This document shows positions 1-4,712 of a stretch of 5,939 bases of DNA, piece after piece; the first letter of the stretch is position 1, and every line of letters begins with the position of its first letter. Made by a program: the position numbers and the translations under genes. Origin of the DNA: JAGPFW01 sp964535155 (GTDB taxonomy: Bacteria; Patescibacteriota; WWE3; UBA101185; UBA10185). The notes below the pieces were generated by a model. It was not told the origin of the DNA. It saw only the letters and a list, made by a program, of their open reading frames with translations, and ran no database searches. The stretch lies in the NCBI GenBank assembly GCA_964535155.1, contig CAZHSR010000041.1, positions 1 to 5,939 of the forward strand, read 5' to 3'.

Positions 1-1
1 A

Positions 2-2227
2 TATTTTGCGGGGAATGTGGGGATTGGGACAACGGGTCCAACTAACGCTCTCACAATTGTTGACTCAGCGAATACGAGCCATGATGTACCACGTTATATG
101 CTTAAGCTTGATAATTCTGGATCATGGGGAAGCCCTGGAATCCTCTTCACTGGGTCAACAAATGGTGCGGGACAATATAATGGGGGTTCTATTGAAGCAC
201 TATCGAGACCGGGTGGAACATGGGATCTCACTTTGAAAGTTCCGACAAGTATTTGGAATAATACATTAATTCCGGCGATGACATTGAGAACCGGTGGCAA
301 CGTAGGTATTGGCACCACCGCCCCCACATCCCGCCTCCACACCGTAGCCAGCGGCACGCGAACATCCAGTTATGTGGGGAACTTACTGACAAACTCTGCC
401 ACCTCTTCCACCGCTTCAATCATTAAAACTGGTCTCAGCATTGAATCCACGGGCACTTGGAACGGTGCTAGCGCGGTCAATCGTGGATTGTATGTCAATG
501 CTACCGGGGGCACCACTAATTATGCGGCGATTTTTGAGGGTGGGAATGTGGGGATTGGGACTACGGCCCCCACCTACACCCTTCACACCCTAGGAGACGG
601 CTACTTCTCCACCAATTTAGGCGTAGGTAGTACCGCATCCATTAACACTCTTTCCCTTTCTGGCACACTACTTGACTCCAACGGAGAAGCTGGTTCTAGC
701 GGGCAAATATTATCTTCTACTGGAGCCGCTACTGACTGGATTGATGCCTCGTCTGGAAGTATTGATGGTAGCGGTACTGCGGGCTACTTACCTCTGTGGT
801 CTGCTTCGGACACACTAACGGATGCCTCTATTTATGAATCTAGTAATAGTCTGGGTTTGGGGGGAACTGCTCCTAATACAGATCCCGTATTTTACATCCT
901 TAGTACTGGCTATGCAGGAATGGCCTATTCTGGAAATAATTACTTTTCCTTAGGAAATACAACGAATAATTCTAATAAATTTAACCAGATAATAGCCACT
1001 CAATATGCCTATACCACAGAAAGTGAGGGATTTCTTGCACTTGGCACAAGCTCAACCATGGATAATAATAGCATCTATTTTGGAGGGGGTTCCAGTGCTA
1101 GAAATGCTACAAATGAAATTTTGTTTTTCACGGCTGCTAATGAGAATACTCGAACAGGAACGGAAAGGATGCGTATCGAGAGTGATGGTAAAATTGGCAT
1201 AGGTACTACCAACCCCACCCAAGCCCTCCATGTAATAGGAAACGCCCTATTTTCCGCAGTTGATTCCGGCACAAGAGCAAATGAATTAGGTCTTACAAGT
1301 GATGGGATTTTAACTACAGCCACATCCGATATTTCCATGAAAACAAATACACAAAGCCTAGAATCAGACACTCTTTCCAAATTAATGCAAACTAACCCAA
1401 TTACTTTTAACTGGATTGATGATCCTGAAGGTAAAAGAGATATAGGTTTTATAGCACAGGAAATGGTAGAAATCTTCCCAGAAGTTACTTTTGTTAACCC
1501 TACAGATGGAAAAATGGGTATAAATTATGCCAGATTAACTCCTATTTTAGCCAAGGCTATTCAACAGCAACAAGAGTTAATAACTAACTTAACTGGATTT
1601 GCAGATGCTTGGAACCTTAAAAACATCGATGGAGCGTTAGTTGTGGAATCAGACATGAATGTCTTAGGGGATACAACTCTTTCCAATGTGACAATTACAG
1701 GGGATTTGCGGGCTGGAATGCTGGAAATTAACTCACTGGAAAATTCTTTGAATATTGTGGGACCTGCTTGTTATAACAAGGAGGAGGATTCTTACAACGA
1801 AGAGATTTGCGAGATACAGACTTTGCATGTGCAAAGTAATCTTGCTGGAAGGGTGAACTTTTTTGATGGGGAGATTGTGTTAAACCCAAGTGGGGATGTA
1901 GAAATCTCTGGGGATTTGATTTTGGCAGGGAAAATCAAGGCTGGAGAAAGCATGCGGGGGTCTATTGAGATCTTGGGGAAGGAGGGGGAGGAAGGGAAGG
2001 TGGGGACAATTGAGTTGGAATCTGTGAGAGTTGAAAAAGAATGGGATGAGGTTCCTTCAAGTTTGGTGGCTTCCCCTTCGTTTGAGGCTATTGTTTGGAT
2101 AAGTGACATAGATGAGGAAGGCTTTACAGTTAATGTTAAGAATGGGGTTTTAAGTGAGGTTGAGGGAACTACTGAGGAAGATTTGGCGCAATATGGGGGA
2201 GAAATTTTCTGGGTTGCAGTTTGGTAA
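2..2227 (+). CDS. Tail-fibre-like surface protein with Peptidase_S74 chaperone domain (5' partial)
   Basis: The reading frame is open from base 2 and ends at TAA 2225-2227, so 741 residues are visible and the true start is upstream. The GTG at base 17 lies inside a repeat motif and is not the start. Numbering from base 2: residues 1-440 are Ser/Thr/Gly/Asn-rich and carry four N/K-(V/I)-G-I-G-T-T motifs followed by P-T and usually L-H, plus a G-T-A-G-Y-L-P-L-W segment, all typical of trimeric fibre proteins. Residues about 442-530 match the S74 intramolecular chaperone: S-D-I-S-M-K, F-N-W, G-F-I-A-Q-E, F-P-E, N-Y-A-R-L, then a Gln-rich helix. Ser442 and Lys447 have the i/i+5 spacing of the known autocleavage dyad. 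About 210 more residues follow, ending in a module (E-K-E-W-D-E ... G-F-T-V-N-V ... F-W-V-A-V-W) that resembles a small beta-sandwich. No LPXTG motif or C-terminal membrane anchor is seen. The role is probably a trimeric cell-surface adhesin or fibre; the ligand is unknown. Confidence 0.85.
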   Translation, partial: YFAGNVGIGTTGPTNALTIVDSANTSHDVPRYMLKLDNSGSWGSPGILFTGSTNGAGQYNGGSIEALSRPGGTWDLTLKVPTSIWNNTLIPAMTLRTGGNVGIGTTAPTSRLHTVASGTRTSSYVGNLLTNSATSSTASIIKTGLSIESTGTWNGASAVNRGLYVNATGGTTNYAAIFEGGNVGIGTTAPTYTLHTLGDGYFSTNLGVGSTASINTLSLSGTLLDSNGEAGSSGQILSSTGAATDWIDASSGSIDGSGTAGYLPLWSASDTLTDASIYESSNSLGLGGTAPNTDPVFYILSTGYAGMAYSGNNYFSLGNTTNNSNKFNQIIATQYAYTTESEGFLALGTSSTMDNNSIYFGGGSSARNATNEILFFTAANENTRTGTERMRIESDGKIGIGTTNPTQALHVIGNALFSAVDSGTRANELGLTSDGILTTATSDISMKTNTQSLESDTLSKLMQTNPITFNWIDDPEGKRDIGFIAQEMVEIFPEVTFVNPTDGKMGINYARLTPILAKAIQQQQELITNLTGFADAWNLKNIDGALVVESDMNVLGDTTLSNVTITGDLRAGMLEINSLENSLNIVGPACYNKEEDSYNEEICEIQTLHVQSNLAGRVNFFDGEIVLNPSGDVEISGDLILAGKIKAGESMRGSIEILGKEGEEGKVGTIELESVRVEKEWDEVPSSLVASPSFEAIVWISDIDEEGFTVNVKNGVLSEVEGTTEEDLAQYGGEIFWVAVW
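11..1240 (+). repeat. Intragenic N-V-G-I-G-T-T repeats of the fibre protein
   Basis: Four good copies of a short coding repeat lie at about 11-34, 293-346, 539-587 and 1184-1240. Each encodes G-(N/K)-(V/I)-G-I-G-T-T-x-P-T, and copies 2-4 continue into a leucine-histidine pair. A degenerate copy (L-G-L-G-G-T-A-P) is near 852-877. The DNA at 11-30 and 542-561 is identical over 20 bases, while the copy at 293-346 uses different synonymous codons (C-ending rather than G-ending). This fits a mixture of old and recent duplication. In S74 fibre proteins such motifs separate shaft modules. Confidence 0.8.
1325..1592 (+). other. Peptidase_S74 intramolecular chaperone domain (within CDS)
   Basis: This segment encodes the conserved S74 core from Ser442 (codon 1325-1327) through the Gln-rich helix. 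Seen: S-D-x-x-x-K at the start, F-N-W in the middle, G-F-I-A-Q-E-M and F-P-E-V, then N-Y-A-R-L-T-P-I-L-A-K-A-I. In phage tailspikes such as endosialidases this domain helps trimer folding and then cuts itself off just before the Ser, using a Ser-Lys dyad. Both residues are present here, so cleavage is plausible but not demonstrated. If it occurs, the released C-terminal piece would be about 300 residues. Confidence 0.8.
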
Positions 2228-2351
2228 TTATAAGGCCTGCTTGGTAACTGCGAATCCTGCCAAATGTTTTAAATAAAGGGTTTGGTAGCTGGAGAACTGC
2301 CTGAAAAATAGGTGCAAGTGGCTCGAAATATGTGCTGAAAATATGACAATG
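2228..2351. other. Convergent intergenic gap, no clear element
   Basis: This 124-bp gap lies between two convergent stop codons. It holds three TTGGTA copies (2221, 2241 and 2282) and a CCAAA/TTTGG pairing (2260-2264 with 2281-2285) with a 16-nt loop. A 5-bp G-U-containing stem (2284-2288 with 2297-2301) is followed by a short A-run. None has the stem plus T-tract of a convincing terminator on either strand. Confidence 0.5.
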
Positions 2352-3077
2352 TTACCTAACTTCCACCAACTTAGCCGTAACCACTAATCGATTGAGCGTT
2401 GTTCCTGGAGGATCACAAGTTTGCAGGGTCAACAGAGGCTCCAGAACGGGTCGAGTTAGCGGATAAACATCAAATCCTTTGTGACGCTCCACCCCAACCA
2501 CCTTGTACACAAAATCTTGATTTTCGTAAAATACATGCAGCGCATCCCCTTCCTTTAGGTGACGCAACAAATTAAAAACTGTGGCATATTTTCCTAATCG
2601 CCAAAAATTTAAGGAGGCATGCGCAAAAATATAAACATTCCCCGGCTCTTGTGAAGGGTAATTTGAGACCATTGCATGAGCCACGCCGTTTTCTAGGGCT
2701 TGCATATACGCATCTGTGTCAGTAACTGTCACATCTTTTACTACGGGGACATTTACACCGATTTTTTCTATCACTAAAGCAAAATCTTTGTTAACGGGCT
2801 CTAGGGCAATGGGTCGGGTAGAAATTAGGCGAGCAAAAGGGCTGTCAGTAATTGTCTCTTGATTGGAAGGGGCTGAATCTGAAAGGAAAAATTTTTGGTT
2901 CTTTAGTTGGCCTAGGTAATAAAAGGCTTCCTGTTGGATAAAAGGACCTAGTGAAATGGCCATTAAAATAAGGCCTAAAATTGTGAAAAATTTGGACAAG
3001 AAACCAAAAGTTTTAATTTTCTTCAAGGTTTTCTTGGGGTCCTTGGAAGGGGCTTTCACCATCTTTTTTGGGGGCAT
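2352..3077 (-). CDS. Sortase family transpeptidase
   Basis: This 241-residue protein matches the sortase fold. A very basic N-terminus (residues 1-25, many Lys) is followed by one membrane segment at about 26-47, then an extracellular catalytic domain. The catalytic residues are visible: His153 in Y-I-F-A-H-A-S, Cys221 in T-L-Q-T-C-D-P-P-G and Arg230 nine residues later in L-N-R-L-V-V. Sortases cut a C-terminal sorting signal and join the protein to another protein or to the cell wall. The membrane topology (N-terminus inside) fits class C/D/E-like enzymes; I cannot assign the class. ATG 3075-3077 is chosen over the ATG five codons later because a TAAAAT hexamer lies exactly 6 nt upstream; there is no Shine-Dalgarno. 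It is convergent with the fibre gene and divergent from the toxin-antitoxin pair. No substrate with an LPXTG-like tail is visible in the window. Confidence 0.9.
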   Translation of the reverse strand: MPPKKMVKAPSKDPKKTLKKIKTFGFLSKFFTILGLILMAISLGPFIQQEAFYYLGQLKNQKFFLSDSAPSNQETITDSPFARLISTRPIALEPVNKDFALVIEKIGVNVPVVKDVTVTDTDAYMQALENGVAHAMVSNYPSQEPGNVYIFAHASLNFWRLGKYATVFNLLRHLKEGDALHVFYENQDFVYKVVGVERHKGFDVYPLTRPVLEPLLTLQTCDPPGTTLNRLVVTAKLVEVR

Positions 3078-3099
3078 GAAATGATTTTATCATGAAATG
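3075..3099. repeat. Direct and inverted repeats in the divergent promoter region
   Basis: CATGAAATG occurs at 3075-3083 and again at 3091-3099 (period 16). Between them ATGAT (3081-3085) and ATCAT (3089-3093) form a perfect 5-bp inverted repeat around TTT. The structure covers the sortase start codon and its candidate -10 box, so it could be an operator; the regulator is unknown. Confidence 0.4.
3084..3089 (-). promoter_or_regulatory. Candidate -10 box of the sortase gene
   Basis: On the minus strand TAAAAT lies exactly 6 nt before the sortase ATG, so transcription would begin at or next to the start codon. The -35 region is weak (only TTTTCA-like sequence with a 20-bp spacer). It overlaps the inverted repeat at 3081-3093. 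Confidence 0.35.
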
Positions 3100-3118
3100 C
3101 GGTAGAAAATGAAAAGTT

Positions 3119-3147
3119 TTGACTAAAATGGCTAAAGTAGCTAAAAT
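3119..3147 (+). promoter_or_regulatory. Toxin-antitoxin operon promoter (TTGACT-17-TAAAAT)
   Basis: The -35 TTGACT (3119-3124) and -10 TAAAAT (3142-3147) are separated by the ideal 17 bp. The predicted +1 is about 3154, the A of the antitoxin ATG, so the mRNA would be leaderless. An overlapping TATAAT (3147-3152) is also present but gives a 22-bp spacer. Confidence 0.6.
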
Positions 3148-3148
3148 A
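3122..3148 (+). repeat. Three 9-bp tandem repeats over the antitoxin promoter
   Basis: ACTAAAATG, GCTAAAGTA and GCTAAAATA follow one another without gaps at 3122-3130, 3131-3139 and 3140-3148 (consensus RCTAAARTR). They fill the spacer and -10 of the promoter. Phd/YefM antitoxins usually repress their own operon, so this is a candidate operator, although known Phd/YefM sites are palindromic and these are direct repeats. Confidence 0.45.
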
Positions 3149-3153
3149 TAATT

Positions 3154-3396
3154 ATGCTTAAAACAATGACTGCTACAGAAGCCAAAAATAACTTTAGTGA
3201 AATTATTGACAGTGTTCACGCCAAGGGAAATACTGTCACCATAACAAGACACAATAGACCAGTGGCAAAAATAGTGCCAGTATCCCCTGCTTTAAAAAAG
3301 GCTCCAAAAAAGGCGTTTATCCTTTCGGCTACAGAATCAAAAAAACTAGAAAAAGGGATTAAAGAATTCAGAGAAAATTTTAAATTTTCCTTTTAG
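3154..3396 (+). CDS. Phd/YefM-type antitoxin
   Basis: This 80-residue protein has the Phd/YefM N-terminal DNA-binding and dimerisation fold: T-A-T-E-A-K-N-N-F-S-E-I-I (residues 6-18), then the strand pair V-T-I-T-R-H-N-R-P-V-A-K-I-V (28-41). The C-terminal part (about 57-80) is Lys/Glu/Phe-rich and is expected to wrap around and block the toxin. Family members neutralise a partner RNase and repress their own promoter. The first ATG is preferred because the promoter's -10 lies 6 nt before it; a second ATG at 3166 would give 76 residues. There is no Shine-Dalgarno. The partner VapC starts 17 nt after the stop codon, so the two form an operon. Confidence 0.88.
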   Translation: MLKTMTATEAKNNFSEIIDSVHAKGNTVTITRHNRPVAKIVPVSPALKKAPKKAFILSATESKKLEKGIKEFRENFKFSF

Positions 3397-3412
3397 AGTA
3401 AGGCGAAAAAAT

Positions 3413-3778
3413 ATGACAAAAGTTCTTGATTCAAATATTTTAATAAAAGCCCTCAAAGGAAAACTGGATTTGGAAAAGTATGAAGGAAGTTACATAAATC
3501 CCATCGTTTATGCAGAAGTTTTATATGGAATTTTATACATTGGCAAGACAATGGATGAATTTGACGACTTTTTGGAGACATTTCAGCTAGAAATTCTGCC
3601 TATAGGAAAGGAGACCGCGGAAATATTTACAAAATTAAAGTTGGAATTGAACAAAAAAGGACAACCTCTGCCAGACAATGATTTGTTAATTGCATCTAGT
3701 GCTTTGGAGCATGATTTGGCTCTTGTGACGGAAAATAAGAAGCATTTTGAGAGAATAAAAGGTTTAACACTAAAGTAA
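3413..3778 (+). CDS. vapC: VapC-type PIN-domain ribonuclease toxin
   Basis: This 121-residue protein is the normal length for a VapC. PIN-domain metal ligands are visible: Asp6 in V-L-D-S-N-I-L-I, Glu35 in Y-A-E-V-L-Y-G, and Asp88/Asp90 in P-D-N-D-L-L-I-A-S. The last motif T-E-N-K-K-H-F (residues 106-112) has Asn108, a common variant. VapC toxins are Mg-dependent endoribonucleases that cut tRNA or rRNA when free of antitoxin; the target here cannot be read from the sequence. A weak AAGG at 3400-3403 lies about 9 nt before the ATG. It is co-transcribed with the Phd-type antitoxin upstream, and pairing of that antitoxin family with a PIN toxin is common. All core acidic residues are intact, so the toxin is probably active. 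Confidence 0.92.
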   Translation: MTKVLDSNILIKALKGKLDLEKYEGSYINPIVYAEVLYGILYIGKTMDEFDDFLETFQLEILPIGKETAEIFTKLKLELNKKGQPLPDNDLLIASSALEHDLALVTENKKHFERIKGLTLK

Positions 3779-3799
3779 GCAGAGCATTTACCATAAATA

Positions 3800-3875
3800 T
3801 GGTCGGGGTGGCCAGACTCGAACTGGCGACCTCGCGAACCCGAATCGCGTGCTCTACCAACTGAGCTACACCCCG
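3800..3875 (-). tRNA. tRNA-Pro (anticodon CGG)
   Basis: On the minus strand a full cloverleaf can be drawn. The 7-bp acceptor CGGGGTG/CACCCCG has all pairs matched, and the D stem is GCTC/GAGC. The anticodon stem CGCGA/TCGCG encloses loop TTCGGGT, giving anticodon CGG with G37, and the T stem is GCCAG/CTGGC with loop TTCGAGT. A73 is followed by an encoded CCA. The C1-G72 pair and G37 fit bacterial tRNA-Pro, and it reads CCG. It lies 44 bp after tRNA-Arg and may be co-transcribed with it. The CCA is the left half of a CCATA/TATGG inverted repeat (3791-3802). Confidence 0.95.
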
Positions 3876-3919
3876 TCTAAATTTTAAAAATGCCTTAGAG
3901 GGCACACTAGAAAGCGCCA

Positions 3920-3994
3920 TGGTACCCCAGGTAGGAATTGAACCTACATTTCGCCCTTAGGAGGGGCGTGTTCTATCCGTTGAACTACAGGGGC
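3920..3994 (-). tRNA. tRNA-Arg (anticodon CCU)
   Basis: Minus-strand cloverleaf. The D arm is GTTC/GAAC with GG and A20 in the loop. The anticodon stem CGCCC/GGGCG encloses loop CTCCTAA (anticodon CCT, reads AGG), and the T stem GTAGG/CCTAC encloses loop TTCAATT. A73 is followed by an encoded CCA. A20 and C35 are known arginine identity elements in bacteria. The acceptor stem is imperfect: position 6:67 is U-U and position 1:72 is a G-U wobble, leaving five Watson-Crick pairs. All other arms are fully paired. It sits between mscL and tRNA-Pro on the same strand. Confidence 0.92.
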
Positions 3995-4027
3995 AAAATT
4001 AGGTACAAATTTTCCACCGACGAGAAT

Positions 4028-4330
4028 TTACTCCTTCTTTTGGTCCAGTTTCTCCAATCCCATCCCCTTAAAAACAAAGTATACAATTGCCGCAATAATA
4101 ACAAAATCCAAGAGATTTGACATAAATTGTCCTATTAGGATTTCTGCTGTGCCAATTTTTAGGACTAGGTCGGTAAAATCTTTGGCGGGTCCAAGTAAAA
4201 GCCCAACAATGGGATTTACAATGTCATTTACAAACGATGAGACGAATTTTGAGACTGCCCCACCGAGTAAAAATCCTATTGCTAAACCTACCACGCCCTG
4301 TGTTCTAATAAATTTTATAAAGCCTTTCAT
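4028..4330 (-). CDS. mscL: Large-conductance mechanosensitive channel MscL
   Basis: This 100-residue protein is short for MscL (usually 120-150) but has its core. An amphipathic N-terminal helix (residues 1-10, M-K-G-F-I-K-F-I-R) precedes TM1 at about 12-32, with the Gly/Ala pore-lining pattern G-L-A-I-G-F-L-L-G-G-A. The conserved N-D-I-V-N-P-I-V-G segment follows (35-43), then a short periplasmic loop (about 47-63), TM2 at about 72-88 and a brief charged tail. The C-terminal cytoplasmic helical bundle is nearly absent. MscL forms a pentamer in the membrane that opens under tension to release solutes during hypo-osmotic shock. ATG 4328-4330 has no Shine-Dalgarno; TAAACT lies 6 nt upstream. 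The gene lies between tRNA genes on the same strand. Confidence 0.93.
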   Translation of the reverse strand: MKGFIKFIRTQGVVGLAIGFLLGGAVSKFVSSFVNDIVNPIVGLLLGPAKDFTDLVLKIGTAEILIGQFMSNLLDFVIIAAIVYFVFKGMGLEKLDQKKE

Positions 4331-4336
4331 TGGGTT

Positions 4337-4342
4337 AGTTTA
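4337..4342 (-). promoter_or_regulatory. Candidate -10 box of mscL
   Basis: TAAACT on the minus strand ends exactly 6 nt before the mscL ATG, matching the spacing seen at three other genes in the window. No convincing -35 is seen 17 bp further upstream. Two 9-bp repeats, ATGTTAAAT and ATGTTAAAC, overlap it. Confidence 0.25.
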
Positions 4343-4415
4343 ACATATTTAACATAATGGATGGGGTTTGTGGGGAGATTTGTTAGGGTATTCAAAAGTT
4401 GCAAGCAAATGAAGT

Positions 4416-4440
4416 GTCAAAGTTGTTGCACAACTTTGAC
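4416..4440. repeat. Perfect 11-bp hairpin with 3-nt loop
   Basis: GTCAAAGTTGT (4416-4426) and its exact complement (4430-4440) enclose a TGC loop. A related TCAAAAGTTG sequence precedes it at 4392-4401. It is one of three adjacent hairpins between tRNA-Ser and mscL. No T-tract follows the stem, so it is not a typical terminator. Confidence 0.75.
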
Positions 4441-4443
4441 AGT

Positions 4444-4480
4444 CCAAACAAAATGTTCGCATTCGCTCTCATTTTGTTGG
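4444..4480. repeat. Hairpin with an 11-bp stem and one bulged base
   Basis: CCAAACAAAATG (4444-4455) pairs with CATTTTGTTGG (4470-4480), with one extra A bulged in the left arm and a 14-nt loop. It lies 3 bp from the first hairpin and 1 bp from the third. Function is unknown; it could be part of a dispersed repeat or a leader structure for mscL. Confidence 0.6.
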
Positions 4481-4481
4481 C

Positions 4482-4510
4482 CCAAAAAAGTTTCGCAGAA
4501 ACTTTTTTGG
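4482..4510 (-). terminator. Candidate terminator of tRNA-Ser (13-bp hairpin)
   Basis: On the minus strand CCAAAAAAGTTTC (4510-4498) and GAAACTTTTTTGG (4494-4482) form a perfect 13-bp stem with a TGC loop. The 3' arm holds six T in a row, so it resembles an intrinsic terminator with A- and T-tracts built into the stem. The first three bases of the stem are the CCA end of tRNA-Ser. It would also work in the plus direction, but no plus-strand gene ends here. Confidence 0.65.
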
Positions 4511-4597
4511 CGGAGGGGGAGGGATTCGAACCCTCGATACCCTTGCGAGTATAGCGGTTTTCAAGACCGCCGCACTAGACCACTATGCGACCCCTCC
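4508..4597 (-). tRNA. tRNA-Ser (anticodon UGA)
   Basis: Minus-strand class II tRNA of 90 nt with encoded CCA. The acceptor GGAGGGG/CCCCTCC is fully paired with discriminator G73, and the D stem is GCAT/GTGC. The anticodon stem GCGGT/ACCGC encloses loop CTTGAAA (anticodon TGA), and the T stem GAGGG/CCCTC encloses loop TTCGAAT. The long variable arm ATACTC/GGGTAT (one G-U) closes on a GCAA tetraloop. G73 and the long variable arm are serine identity features. It reads UCA and other UCN codons by wobble. It is isolated, with a strong hairpin directly at its 3' end. Confidence 0.96.
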
Positions 4598-4712
4598 ATT
4601 ACATAAAAAAAGCGTCTAAAGACAACTCCAGTAAGGGAAATTTTAACATTTATCTTTAAATTAAGAAATTCTTATAACGCTTTAGGTGCAAATCTTAAAT
4701 CTTAACGATTTA
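4598..4712 (-). other. Intergenic region between ndk and tRNA-Ser
   Basis: This 115-bp AT-rich gap should hold the tRNA-Ser promoter and the ndk 3' end. On the minus strand a TAAAAT-like -10 lies near 4641-4646, with only a weak -35 (TTCTTA) 17 bp upstream. A small AAGAA/TTCTT inverted repeat (4663-4673) is present, but no clear ndk terminator. Confidence 0.3.

Noticed and set aside
17..19. GTG start of the fibre protein
   Set aside because: It falls inside an N-V-G-I-G-T-T motif and the frame is open upstream to the window edge.
94..2109. Reading frames antisense to or in other frames of the fibre gene
   Set aside because: They follow from the low-complexity Gly/Thr-rich codons of the fibre gene and resemble no known protein.
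2260..2301. Bidirectional terminator between the fibre gene and the sortase
   Set aside because: The possible stems are 5 bp with long loops or G-U pairs and are not followed by a T-tract.
3013..3252. Minus-strand 79-codon frame across the divergent promoter
   Set aside because: It overlaps the sortase start, both promoters and the antitoxin, and does not look like a protein family.
3696..3920. Minus-strand reading frame with V-A-Q-L-V-E-H
   Set aside because: This is tRNA-Pro read as protein, overlapping the 3' end of vapC.
3995..4013. Terminator between mscL and tRNA-Arg
   Set aside because: AAAATT/AATTTT pairs over 6 bp but has only A-T pairs and no T-run after it; probably base composition.
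3938..4120. Plus-strand 60-codon frame
   Set aside because: It runs through tRNA-Arg and antisense to the end of mscL, and has no family resemblance.
4361..4606. Plus-strand reading frame of 81 codons with R-D-S-N-P-R
   Set aside because: It is the antisense of tRNA-Ser, a well-known artefact of tRNA genes, and it also crosses the hairpin cluster.
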